Positions 1 to 10,267 of a stretch of 61,363 bases of DNA are shown here, piece by piece (position 1 is the stretch's first letter; every line of letters begins with the position of its first letter). The notes below the pieces were generated by a model, which was not told where the DNA came from, did no database searches, and was given only the letters and a program-made list of their open reading frames with translations. Origin of the DNA: Verrucomicrobiota bacterium. GTDB lineage: Bacteria; Verrucomicrobiota; Verrucomicrobiia; Verrucomicrobiales; DEV007. The position numbers were made by a program, and so were the translations under genes. The stretch spans positions 1-61,363 of the forward strand of contig JAGWVU010000029.1 in assembly GCA_018970725.1 (NCBI GenBank), given 5' to 3'.

Positions 1-1639
<1,639 letters not shown>

Positions 1640-1743
1640 AATTTCTGAAACTAAACGAGAACTACTTGCACGTAACGCACTACATAGTCTTTTCTTCTCC
1701 CGTTCTGACCGGACGATTCCTCGTCTTGATCAGAACCAACTTC

Positions 1744-1752
1744 TCAAAGATC
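1744..1752 (-). promoter_or_regulatory. boxA-like antitermination site in the rrn leader
   Basis: On the minus strand this reads GATCTTTGA, close to the boxA core GCTCTTTRA used by Nus-factor antitermination. It lies about 105 nt upstream of the 16S 5' end. A better boxA (GCTCTTTGAT) is in the 16S-23S spacer at 60871-60880. The call rests on sequence and position only. Confidence 0.4.
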
Positions 1753-1852
1753 TGCTGGCCCTGCTTCCACCACCCAAATGAACCGACACTCACGCGCCCT
1801 TCATCCGACTGGCTTCTTCTTGCCGTCCCCACGTTTCCGGTGAGGGGCTGAC

Positions 1853-1900
1853 ATCCTATTCGATCGTTCCGGATGCGCAACTGACAATTGCTTCTTTTTC
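1853..1900 (-). promoter_or_regulatory. candidate rrn promoter
   Basis: On the minus strand a -10-like TAGGAT (1853-1858) is preceded, after 16 bp, by TTGCGC (1875-1880). A-rich sequence upstream, including AAAACAGAAAAAGAAGCAAT, could act as an UP element. TTGTCA just upstream is an alternative -35 but the spacing is poor. The 373-bp region 1640-2012 holds no gene. It contains this promoter, the leader with the boxA-like site, and the upstream region of the sugar isomerase gene. Confidence 0.4.
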
Positions 1901-2012
1901 TGTTTTCGGGCGGATCGACGGGCCGGACGGGCTCCGTCTCCCCCTCCGGCACCGCCCGGAACGCCACTTCCCGCTTGCCTCCCCGGCGCTCACGCGCTAA
2001 CAGGAACGCATT

Positions 2013-3017
2013 ATGGCACGCCCCGTCACCCTTTTCACCGGCCAATGGGCCGATCTGACCTGCGAAACGATGATCCGCAAGGCGAAGCAGTTCGGCTACG
2101 ATGGCGTCGAGCTGGCCTGTTGGGGGGATCACTTCGAAGTCCCCAAGGCGGATGCCGCCTACTGCCACGCCAAGCGCTCCCTTCTTGAGCACCACGGCAT
2201 GAAGTGCCAGGCGATTTCGACCCACTTGGTGGGCCAGGCGGTCTGCGACAACATCGACGCGCGGCACAAGCAGATTCTGCCCGACCACATTTGGGGGGAC
2301 GGCGACCCGGAGGGAGTGCGGCAGCGGGCCGCCGCGGAATTGAAAGCAACGGCGCGGGCCGCCCGGGAGTTCGGGGTTCCGGTCGTCAACGGATTCACCG
2401 GCAGTTCGATTTGGCACCTCATCTACAGCTTCCCTCCCAATCTTCCCGGCCAAATCGATCGGGGTTACGAGGACTTCGCCCATCGTTTCGGTCCGATTCT
2501 GGACGAATTCCGCAACAACGGAATCCGCTACGCCCTGGAGGTGCACCCGACCGAGATCGCTTTCGACATCGCATCCGCCGAGCGCGCGCTGAAAGCGGTC
2601 GGCAACCACCCGGCCTTCGGTTTCAACTATGATCCGAGCCACTTCGGCTACCAGGGGGTCGATTACGTCGAATTCATCTACCGGTTCGCCGATCGCATCT
2701 TCCACGTGCACATGAAGGACGTGGCCTGGAGCGAGAAGCCCTGCGAGGTCGGGGTCTTCGGAGGGCATGTCGACTTCCACAACCGCAAGCGTTTTTGGGA
2801 CTTCAAGTCCGTGGGCCGGGGCGACATCGATTTCGAGAAGATCATCCGCGCGCTCAACGACATCGGCTACACCGGCCCGCTCTCCGTGGAGTGGGAGGAT
2901 GGCGGGATGGACCGGGAGCACGGCGCCGCCGAGTCTGCGGCGTTCGTTCGCGACTTGGATTTTCCGACGTCAAACATCGTCTTCGACGCCCAGTTTGATA
3001 AAGAGCGTCAGGCTTGA
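2013..3017 (+). CDS. sugar phosphate isomerase/epimerase (xylose isomerase-like TIM barrel)
   Basis: A 334-residue protein of the AP endonuclease 2/xylose isomerase-like TIM-barrel family. Recognisable strand motifs are [13 protein letters not shown] near the N-terminus, [23 protein letters not shown] and LSVEWED. These carry the usual metal-binding Glu, His and Asp residues. Members act on keto-sugars, inositol derivatives or sugar phosphates, and the substrate cannot be read from sequence. The start has a good Shine-Dalgarno (AGGAA, 7 nt upstream). The next gene begins 16 bp downstream on the same strand, so the two probably form an operon. There is no signal peptide, so a cytoplasmic location is likely. 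Confidence 0.9.
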   Translation: MARPVTLFTGQWADLTCETMIRKAKQFGYDGVELACWGDHFEVPKADAAYCHAKRSLLEHHGMKCQAISTHLVGQAVCDNIDARHKQILPDHIWGDGDPEGVRQRAAAELKATARAAREFGVPVVNGFTGSSIWHLIYSFPPNLPGQIDRGYEDFAHRFGPILDEFRNNGIRYALEVHPTEIAFDIASAERALKAVGNHPAFGFNYDPSHFGYQGVDYVEFIYRFADRIFHVHMKDVAWSEKPCEVGVFGGHVDFHNRKRFWDFKSVGRGDIDFEKIIRALNDIGYTGPLSVEWEDGGMDREHGAAESAAFVRDLDFPTSNIVFDAQFDKERQA

Positions 3018-3033
3018 GCGTGGAGGGGGAGCC

Positions 3034-4296
3034 ATGCAAGCGTTCGCCGTTTCCGCCGTCGCCCTTCTCGGGTGCGCCCCTTCCGTGTTCTGTGCCGATT
3101 GGTCGCAATTCCGAGGCCCGGGTCAGCAGGGAGAGGCTCCTCCGGCAGCCAAACTGCCGTTGACCTGGAGTGCGACGGAGCATGTGGTCTGGAAGACGGC
3201 CGTCCCGGGGATGGGCTGGTCCTCCCCGGTGGTTCACGACGGAAAAATCTTCCTCTCCACGGCGGTGTCGGCCAGCGGGGTTCAAGATGATCTTCCTACG
3301 ATCGACCGCTCGTTGCGTGCCCTCTGTCTGGACGCGAAGACGGGAAAAATCCTGTGGGACCAGGAGGTCTTCCTCCAGAAAGGGAGTGACGCGAACCGGA
3401 TCCACAAGAAGAACAGCCATGCCTCTCCGACACCGGTGGTGGACGGCGGCCGGATCTTCTTCCACTTCGGGCCCCACGGAACGGCTTGCCTCACCCCGGA
3501 TGGCACGGTGGTATGGAAGGTAGACTCGATCCGCTATGCCCCGGTTCACGGCAACGGAGGATCCCCGGTGGTCGCAGGTGACAGGCTGATCTTCAGTTGC
3601 GACGGACCGCCTGATCCGTTCGTGATTGCGCTGGACACCGCGACAGGGAAAGAGGTTTGGAAGACCCCGCGCAAGACGGAAGCCACGCGGAAGTTTTCCT
3701 TCTGCACGCCCTTGCTCATCGGAGCAGGGAAGGATGAGGAATTGATCCTGCCGGGGAGCGGAAACATTTTTGCGTATGACCCGCGCTCCGGGGCGGAGAA
3801 GTGGCGTTGCAACTGGGGTGAAGGTTACTCGGTGGTGCCCCGCCCCGTTTTTGGGCACGGCTTGATTTTCGCGAGCAGCGGATACGACCAACCGGTGCTT
3901 TACGCCGTGCGGCCCGGGGGAACCGGTGACGTGACGAAAAGCAACGTGGCGTGGACGGCGAAAAAAGGAGTCCCGCGGAACGCGTCGTTCGTTCTGGCCG
4001 GCGACCATCTTTTCACGGTGGACGACAAAGGGATCGGCACCTGTTATCTCGCCTCCAGCGGAGAGGTGAAATGGCAGGAGCGGATCTGCAGCGATACCTC
4101 ATCCTCACTGCTCCATCACAACGGCAAGATCTATGCGCTGGACGAGCAGGGCACCTGCACCGTGTTCGGGGCTGGTCCGGAATACAAAGTGCTGGCCACC
4201 AACGCTTTGGGTGAACGAGCCCTCGCCTCGATGGCCGTGGTCGATGACCATTTCCTGATCCGGACCGAAGGCCATCTCTTCCGCATTGGGGAATGA
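3034..4296 (+). CDS. secreted PQQ-like beta-propeller protein
   Basis: A 420-residue protein with an N-terminal signal peptide (cleavage near CA-DW at residues 20-22) and repeated blades such as LCLDAKTGKILWDQEV, IALDTATGKEVWKT and FAYDPRSGAEKWRC. These are PQQ/WD-like propeller repeats. The WSQFRGPGQQG opening is common in planctomycete and verrucomicrobial members of this family, most of which lack a proven enzymatic activity. It is probably periplasmic. The start is the ATG after GGAGGGGGA (3022-3030). It sits 16 bp after the sugar isomerase gene and ends 10 bp from a convergent lipoprotein gene. Confidence 0.88.
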   Translation: MQAFAVSAVALLGCAPSVFCADWSQFRGPGQQGEAPPAAKLPLTWSATEHVVWKTAVPGMGWSSPVVHDGKIFLSTAVSASGVQDDLPTIDRSLRALCLDAKTGKILWDQEVFLQKGSDANRIHKKNSHASPTPVVDGGRIFFHFGPHGTACLTPDGTVVWKVDSIRYAPVHGNGGSPVVAGDRLIFSCDGPPDPFVIALDTATGKEVWKTPRKTEATRKFSFCTPLLIGAGKDEELILPGSGNIFAYDPRSGAEKWRCNWGEGYSVVPRPVFGHGLIFASSGYDQPVLYAVRPGGTGDVTKSNVAWTAKKGVPRNASFVLAGDHLFTVDDKGIGTCYLASSGEVKWQERICSDTSSSLLHHNGKIYALDEQGTCTVFGAGPEYKVLATNALGERALASMAVVDDHFLIRTEGHLFRIGE

Positions 4297-4306
4297 CAGG
4301 CGGGGT

Positions 4307-4765
4307 TCAGGCCCTCTTCAGGTAGATCCGGACCTTTCCGTCCCGGTCCAGCGTGCGCCACATGAGGTTTCCCTCACGCTTGAACGTCATAATCTCTCCC
4401 TTGGCATCCTGGATGAGGATGGTGTTTGCATCAGGTTTTTCAATCACCTTGTAGCCGACCGCGCTCCCGGAACCGTCCTTCTCGATGCGACGCATCTCGG
4501 TGAGGGTGAACTCCATTTTCATGCCCTCAAGATGAGCCGCCACCGCGCTGGAGACGGCTCCGCCGACCTTGCTGGCAAGAGAGTCCAGAAAGGACCGGGT
4601 GGCGGCGGGATCCGCGGCAGGGTCACTCTTGAGCGCCGCCTCGGTGGCCTGACGGTCGAACTCCCACTTGCCGATCAACCAGTTTCCGGGACCGGAACAG
4701 GAGCCCAGCGCCAAAGAGAGCGCGCAGAGGATGGAAACTTGCGAGGGAAAAGCGGAGATCGACAT
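4307..4765 (-). CDS. small lipoprotein of unknown function
   Basis: A 152-residue protein with a lipoprotein signal: a hydrophobic stretch ending in LALGSC, where Cys23 would be lipidated. The mature part begins GNWLIGKWEFDRQAT and ends with FKREGNLMWRTLDRDGKVRIYLKR. That pattern resembles lipocalin-like 'weight of a residual energy' lipoproteins common in Verrucomicrobiota, but no family is assigned. The ATG at 4765 was chosen because GGAGG lies 11 nt upstream; an ATG at 4783 would overlap that ribosome site. The gene lies downstream of the HEAT-repeat gene on the same strand and converges with the propeller gene. Confidence 0.7.
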   Translation of the reverse strand: MSISAFPSQVSILCALSLALGSCSGPGNWLIGKWEFDRQATEAALKSDPAADPAATRSFLDSLASKVGGAVSSAVAAHLEGMKMEFTLTEMRRIEKDGSGSAVGYKVIEKPDANTILIQDAKGEIMTFKREGNLMWRTLDRDGKVRIYLKRA

Positions 4766-4817
4766 GGGAGACGCTACCTCCATCCTGCAAAGCCTGTCAA
4801 TGCGGGCTTCCCGGGGG

Positions 4818-5618
4818 TCACGGGTTCACATCGGTCCGCAGGAGATGATTGTCGTAATGCACGAGATTGGCCTTCCACCACTGGGCCATGGCGGTGGCGG
4901 AATCGAACCCGGGGACATCCCCTCCCCCCGGAACGAGCCAGTTCTTGAGTTCCCCCAGGAGAAGGTTTTGGCGGGCGGCATCCGCGCCGGGCCGGACGGC
5001 TTCGGTCAGCATCATCTCAAAAAGAGCTTTCTCCGGGCGGATGCCCATTTCGCGGAACGCCTCCCTCACGATCGTCTCATCCCCCTCACGCAGCGCGCCC
5101 GAGAAGATCGTGACCTTGGATTCGACCGGGTAAGGCGCGGTGAGGCTCCAGGCCATCTCCCGCACGTCAGGATCCGGATTGGACGAAGCAGCGGCGAGCA
5201 CGGCGGTCGCTTCTCCCAGGGGTAACGAGGCCACGCTTTCCACCGCGAAAAGGCGCACGCCCGGATCGGCGTCCGAGAGGGCCTCGATGAGCAGATACGG
5301 GTTCCGGTCGTGCCCGAGGGCGATGAAGTTCGAGATCAGGTCCTTCCGGACTTGAGCGGGGGCATTCTTCGCCTTGCGATACCCGGTCACCGGATCTCCC
5401 TCGGGAGGTTTCCAAGCCTTGGCGGCGGTGGCACCCGGGTGGTCGCTGGTCCCGAGGACCGAACCGGAGGGAGCGGCGCCTCGCTTGCGGTCCTGCGATT
5501 CCCGGACCATCCGGGCGGGATTGAGAGGCAGGGAGGGATTGGACCGGAGGAGAAAGGCCACCGCCCCGATGACGATCAAGGCACCGGGAACGAGGAGACG
5601 GGCGCGAGCCGGGAACAT
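4818..5618 (-). CDS. membrane-anchored HEAT-repeat protein
   Basis: A 266-residue protein with one N-terminal membrane segment (about residues 8-24, LLVPGALIVIGAVAFLL) and a soluble region with HEAT-like helical repeats, for example YLLIEALSDADPGVRLFAVESVASL followed by a block with PDPDVREMAWSL. Such repeats mediate protein binding. No catalytic motif is seen. The ATG at 5618 is preferred because the hydrophobic segment follows at once; a TTG at 5654 would extend it by 12 residues. It is upstream of the lipoprotein gene, so the two may be co-transcribed. Confidence 0.72.
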   Translation of the reverse strand: MFPARARLLVPGALIVIGAVAFLLRSNPSLPLNPARMVRESQDRKRGAAPSGSVLGTSDHPGATAAKAWKPPEGDPVTGYRKAKNAPAQVRKDLISNFIALGHDRNPYLLIEALSDADPGVRLFAVESVASLPLGEATAVLAAASSNPDPDVREMAWSLTAPYPVESKVTIFSGALREGDETIVREAFREMGIRPEKALFEMMLTEAVRPGADAARQNLLLGELKNWLVPGGGDVPGFDSATAMAQWWKANLVHYDNHLLRTDVNP

Positions 5619-5882
5619 GATCAGGAGAATGCCAGAACCCCCGGACCACCGCAACGGGTTGTGCGCGGCGGCCGGTGAAATCCCGGGCCCGGGGTGCAGG
5701 CACCCCCGCGGAGAAAACCCCCTTGCCCAAACAGATTGAGTTTGCCACTACGCTTCATGCGCGTTATGCCTTGGCACATGCGTCTCGTTCCCGTTTGCAC
5801 TGAAACGCCGTTGCCCATTTCTCATTTTCCCAGCTGAGATTGCGGGACCCTGCTCATTCGACCGACGGATCGAATCGCGCTC

Positions 5883-7319
5883 ATGAATTTGGAGACCGAA
5901 AACGAGGAACTTCGTGGGGAATGCGCCCGTCTCCGGGACGCCTTGGCTCGTTGTGAGGAGTCCTTGGATTACTACAGCACTCTCTTTGTCCATTCTCCTT
6001 CCGCCCGCCTGACGATTGATGCCGACGGCGTGGTGATCGAAGCCAACCACTCGCTGGCGGAACTCCTGGACACAACCCCCGCGGACCTCGCGGGAAAGAC
6101 CTTCGAGGATCGGATCCATCATCTCGACCTCGGACGTTACCGCATCCACCGTCAGCCCCACTCAGCGCGGGGAACCCGGCTTTGCAGCGACTTCCGTTTG
6201 CTCCGTCCGGACGGATCGAGCGTGCCGGTGATGATGGAGAGTGTCAGGACGGACCTCGGGGGACGCGTCGACTGCGTCGTGGCCGCCCTCCACGACATCA
6301 CGGCCCGCCGCCTGACCGAAAAAGCGCTGCAAGACGAGCGGGACTTCAACCTGGCCATCCTCGCGACCTCAGGTGCCCTGATCATCGTGCTTGACGATTC
6401 CGGCCGCATCCTGCGCTTCAACCAAGCCTGTGAGCGGGCCAGCGGTTATGAGGCGGGTGAGGTGATCGGCCGGCGCCTCTGGGAGTTTCTCCCGCCGAGC
6501 GGACAAGTGGAAAGGGTGCGCGGTGTTTTCGATGCGCTGACGGCCACCCGGCTGCCGAGCCATTACGAGAATTACTGGGTCACCAAAAACGGCGAGCTGA
6601 GGCTCATTTCCTGGGTCAACAGCGTTTTGCAAAGCGAGGATCGCCAAATCCTCGCCGTGATCGGCTCAGGACTGGACATCACCGAGCGACGCCGTTTGGA
6701 AGCGGAAATCCTCACCATCGCCGAGCATGAGAAACGGCGGATCGGCACCGATTTGCACGATGATTTGGGGCAGCAACTGACGGCCATGTCGTTGATGTGC
6801 GAAAATCTTCGCGACGATCTCGATGGCCATGCGCCGCTCAAAAAACGGGCGGCCGCCCTCGGCCAATGCCTGCGCAACGCCATCGCGCACACCCGCAATC
6901 TCTCGCACGGGCTCATGGCGCGGAACCTCGAGGACGAGAGCCTCCCGGAGGCGCTGGAAGCGCTGGCCGCGAGCACCACGTCGGCGACCTCGGTGCCCTG
7001 TGTCTTCCACTGCGCCAAAGACACGGTGGTCCCCGACATCCAGATCGCCACCCATCTCTACCACATCGCCCAGGAAGCGATCGCCAATGCGCTGAAACAC
7101 GGTGCGCCCTCAAGGATCGAGCTGCAGCTGGTGCGCCGGGACGACACGGTCCAACTCGTGATCCGTGACGACGGCAAGGGCCTGCTGCCGCCCCCTTACA
7201 CCGGCCGGGGGTTGGCCACCATGGAATACCGGGCCAATCTGATGGGGGGCTCTCTGGACATTTCTTCCCGGGATGGCTCCGGGGTGACGATTGACTGTCT
7301 GGTCTATCTGAAGCAATGA
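5883..7319 (+). CDS. PAS-PAS sensor histidine kinase, NarL/DesK type
   Basis: A 478-residue kinase without membrane segments. It has a short N-terminal coiled coil, two PAS domains (about 30-140 and 150-270, each ending in a DIT motif), a HisKA_3 dimerisation domain with phosphoacceptor His292 in LHDDLGQQL, and a HATPase_c domain with N box (QEAIANALKHG), G1 (IRDDGKGL) and G2 (GRGLATM). HisKA_3 kinases normally signal to NarL/LuxR-type response regulators. No response regulator gene is in the window, so this is an orphan kinase. A sulfatase gene starts 9 bp after its stop codon, which suggests co-transcription. Confidence 0.92.
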   Translation: MNLETENEELRGECARLRDALARCEESLDYYSTLFVHSPSARLTIDADGVVIEANHSLAELLDTTPADLAGKTFEDRIHHLDLGRYRIHRQPHSARGTRLCSDFRLLRPDGSSVPVMMESVRTDLGGRVDCVVAALHDITARRLTEKALQDERDFNLAILATSGALIIVLDDSGRILRFNQACERASGYEAGEVIGRRLWEFLPPSGQVERVRGVFDALTATRLPSHYENYWVTKNGELRLISWVNSVLQSEDRQILAVIGSGLDITERRRLEAEILTIAEHEKRRIGTDLHDDLGQQLTAMSLMCENLRDDLDGHAPLKKRAAALGQCLRNAIAHTRNLSHGLMARNLEDESLPEALEALAASTTSATSVPCVFHCAKDTVVPDIQIATHLYHIAQEAIANALKHGAPSRIELQLVRRDDTVQLVIRDDGKGLLPPPYTGRGLATMEYRANLMGGSLDISSRDGSGVTIDCLVYLKQ

Positions 7320-7328
7320 TGGGGTCCC

Positions 7329-8840
7329 ATGGGTTCCTCACGCTCCGCCGTTCTTGCCTTGTTGTCCCTGCTCGCCATCCGGGCGGGCTTCAATCCCTGC
7401 CTTGCCGCGGAGCAACCACCCGCGGCGCGCCCCAACCTCCTTTTCGTGCTTTGTGACGACCTGCGACCGGCCGCGTTGGGTTGTTACGGCAGCCCGCACG
7501 TGCGGACCCCCCAGATCGACCGCCTGGCATCCGAGGGGATCCTCTTCCGGAACGCGTTCTGCACCACCTCACTCTGCTCGCCGAGCCGCGCCTCCATCCT
7601 CAGCGGTCTCTACGCCCATGCCCACGGGGTCACCAACAACTTCACCGAATATCCCGCGGCCATGACCTCCTTCCCCGGACGGTTGCACGATGCCGGCTAC
7701 GCCACCGCGTATTTCGGCAAATACCATATGGGCGAGGAGAATGATGGGCCGCGCCCGGGGTTCGACCGCTTCGTGACCCACAAAGGGCAGGGCAAATATT
7801 TTGACACCGAGTGGAACTTCCACGGGGAGAAACGCGAGGTGGTTCCGGGTTACTACACCACGGTGGTCACGGACATGGCGGTGCAGTGGCTCGAGGAACA
7901 AAAAGACTCCCCGCGCCCCTGGTGCCTTCTTCTGGGCCACAAGGCCCCGCACAGCTTTTACACCCCGGAACCGAAGTATGCCCATGCCTTCGATGGCGTC
8001 AGGGTCGCCTACCCCGAAAGCGCCTTCAAACTGGAGGACAAACCGGGATGGATCCGGGAACGGCTCACCACCTGGCACGGCATTTACGGACCGCTGTTCG
8101 AGTGGCGCAAACAGTTCCCGGACCCGCGCCCCGAGGCGGTGGTGGACTTCGAAAACATGGTCCACGGGTATTGGGGAACCATCCTGAGCGTGGACGACAG
8201 CCTCGGCCGGCTCCGGGCCTGGCTCGAAAAAACGGGCCAACTGGAACGCACCATCCTCGTCTTTATGGGCGACAACGGCCTGCTCGAGGGGGAACACGGC
8301 ATGGTGGACAAGCGCACCGCCCACGAAGCCTCACTCCGGATTCCCCTGATCGTGCGGGCCCCGGGCCTGCCGGCGGGGCGGACCATCGCGCAACAGGTGC
8401 TCACGGTCGATACGGCCCCGAGCCTGCTCGAACTGTGCGGCGCGGCCCCGCTGTCCGGGATTCACGGGCGCAGCTGGGTCCGGCTGGCGACGGAGGGCGA
8501 CCCGTCCTGGCGCACCAGCTGGTTCTATCATTACAATTACGAGAAGCAATTTCCCTACACGCCCAACGTCCGCGCCATCCGCACGGATGACTGGAAATAC
8601 ATCCACTACCCGACTGGTGCGGGCGGGCCGGACAAGCACTTGGCGGAACTTTACGACCTCAAGAATGATCCCGGTGAAACCAAAAACCTGATCGCAGACC
8701 CGGCGCAATCCGCCCGGATCGGAGCGCTTGGGGCCGAGCTTGCCCGTTTGATGGCCGGGACCGGCCTGACTCCGGAGACCGACAAAATGCCCTTGGACGA
8801 AGGTATCAAGGCGGCGCTGCCGGATCAGAAAATCCGGTGA
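7329..8840 (+). CDS. secreted sulfatase, CSPSR type
   Basis: A 503-residue type I sulfatase. It has a signal peptide (residues 1-27), the N-terminal metal motif ([16 protein letters not shown]) and the active-site signature CSPSR with Cys83, which would be converted to formylglycine. [14 protein letters not shown] and FMGDNG supply further active-site residues. It hydrolyses sulfate esters, most likely on polysaccharides, in the periplasm or outside. It resembles the heparan/choline-sulfatase-like S1 subfamilies, but the substrate is not predictable. It follows the orphan histidine kinase by 9 bp and converges with the MFS gene 21 bp downstream. The converting enzyme (FGE or anSME) is not in the window. 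Confidence 0.93.
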   Translation: MGSSRSAVLALLSLLAIRAGFNPCLAAEQPPAARPNLLFVLCDDLRPAALGCYGSPHVRTPQIDRLASEGILFRNAFCTTSLCSPSRASILSGLYAHAHGVTNNFTEYPAAMTSFPGRLHDAGYATAYFGKYHMGEENDGPRPGFDRFVTHKGQGKYFDTEWNFHGEKREVVPGYYTTVVTDMAVQWLEEQKDSPRPWCLLLGHKAPHSFYTPEPKYAHAFDGVRVAYPESAFKLEDKPGWIRERLTTWHGIYGPLFEWRKQFPDPRPEAVVDFENMVHGYWGTILSVDDSLGRLRAWLEKTGQLERTILVFMGDNGLLEGEHGMVDKRTAHEASLRIPLIVRAPGLPAGRTIAQQVLTVDTAPSLLELCGAAPLSGIHGRSWVRLATEGDPSWRTSWFYHYNYEKQFPYTPNVRAIRTDDWKYIHYPTGAGGPDKHLAELYDLKNDPGETKNLIADPAQSARIGALGAELARLMAGTGLTPETDKMPLDEGIKAALPDQKIR

Positions 8841-8861
8841 AGGGGGGCGGGAGCCTCCGCT

Positions 8862-10145
8862 TCAATCCGCTACGGGGCCGGGCGTGCCGGCCTCCTCGAC
8901 CGGGTTGGGCAGGAAGAGTGACAGGAGTGCCGCCGGGATGAACAAAAAGCTCGCCAGTTGCATGGCGGCCTGCACATCCAGATCTTTCTGGTAGATGCCG
9001 AAAAACACCGTTCCCCCGGCCGCCACGATCCGTCCGATATTGTAACAAAAGCCTGAGCCGGTCGTTCGGAGGAGGACGGGAAACAGCGGCGGCAGGCACA
9101 TGGTGAACAGGCCGAAAACACCCTGGCAGGCGCCAATCAGGAAGAAGAGAAACTTCGTCTGCGCCCAGTCCCAATCCCAGTGGAAGGCGACAAACATGGA
9201 ACCGAAATACGCGAGGAACATCCAGAAAATCGTTGCTCTGTAGCCCATGATCTTGGCCAGACCGCCGGCGATGAAGTTGCCGATGAGCGATCCGAACATG
9301 ATCCACATCAGTGCGGCGGCGACGATTTCGTCCTTGCCGCCCTTGTCGAGTCCCACGATGGACGGCAGCAGCTTCACGTATTTGGCCTGCCAGAACAAAA
9401 ACGCCCAGTGCGCGGTCAACCCCACGCCGCAAATCAGGAGGACCCGCCAGGTCACCGCGGCCACCTTTGGCCCGAACAATTCCGAGACTTTCGGTAGCGC
9501 TTGGCCCTCCCTGGCCGATTCCCAAGCCTCCGTCTCCGGCACCGCCTTGCGGATCCACAGGGTCAACAGGGCCGGCAGGATGCCCACCAAAAAGAGAAAC
9601 TTCGGTTCCTGCCCGGCCATGAGCCAACCGGCCAGGCAAGCCAGCAGGACGCCGCAGTTGACGGCGCATTGCAAGACCGCGGCGATCCAGGGGCGCCAGT
9701 TTTTCGGCCAGGTCTCCGACAACAGGGAGGCCCCGACGGCCCATTCCCCGCCGATCCCCAGCGCCGAGAGAAAACGGCACAGGGCGAGCTGCTGCCAGCT
9801 CTGGGCGAAGTAGGACAACCCGGTGAAACAAGCGTAGGTGAGAATCGTCAACATCAGGGTGCGGCTCCGGCCCAAGAGATCCCCGACGCGACCGAAAAAG
9901 CCTCCGCCCAAGGCCCAACCGATCAGAAACATCGCCTGAATGATGGCCCCGTTGCGGCCCACCTCCGGGTGATCCTCCGGCACCCCCATCAATTGGGCCA
10001 CGAACACGGCCCAGACGAGGGTGTAGAGATGCATGTCCAACCCGTCGAACAACCATCCCAGCCAGGCGGCGATTCCGGATTTCCATTGATGGGGCGTCAA
10101 ATCACGCAATCGCGTGACCTCTGGGGTCGAACTCATCGGGTCCAT
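8862..10145 (-). CDS. MFS transporter of the SHS/aromatic acid-type
   Basis: A 427-residue major facilitator protein with about 12 membrane segments. The MFS loop motif is seen as GRVGDLLGRSRT, and LGIGGEWAVGASLL is typical of the SHS/AAHS branch that carries organic acids such as lactate, sialic acid or aromatic acids. GLDMHLYTLVW in the first segment resembles the D-x-x-D motif region of that branch. The ATG at 10145 was chosen; another lies 9 bp downstream. The gene is alone on its strand, convergent with the sulfatase and divergent from the pyrophosphatase gene. Confidence 0.88.
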   Translation of the reverse strand: MDPMSSTPEVTRLRDLTPHQWKSGIAAWLGWLFDGLDMHLYTLVWAVFVAQLMGVPEDHPEVGRNGAIIQAMFLIGWALGGGFFGRVGDLLGRSRTLMLTILTYACFTGLSYFAQSWQQLALCRFLSALGIGGEWAVGASLLSETWPKNWRPWIAAVLQCAVNCGVLLACLAGWLMAGQEPKFLFLVGILPALLTLWIRKAVPETEAWESAREGQALPKVSELFGPKVAAVTWRVLLICGVGLTAHWAFLFWQAKYVKLLPSIVGLDKGGKDEIVAAALMWIMFGSLIGNFIAGGLAKIMGYRATIFWMFLAYFGSMFVAFHWDWDWAQTKFLFFLIGACQGVFGLFTMCLPPLFPVLLRTTGSGFCYNIGRIVAAGGTVFFGIYQKDLDVQAAMQLASFLFIPAALLSLFLPNPVEEAGTPGPVAD

Positions 10146-10267
10146 GGGCCCGCCAGTCTGCGTGAGCGGTGGGCGGCTGGCAAGCACGGGAACAAGATTT
10201 ACGGCGGATCCGAGAAAATTTGTCTAGCCGAACGGAAACGCGTCCCTCAGAATGATCCCTTTCCCAA

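Noticed and set aside
1680-2921. A long minus-strand open frame opposite the sugar isomerase gene
   Set aside because: It is the antisense shadow of a clear GC-rich coding gene, and it runs into the rrn leader. Its translation resembles no protein family.
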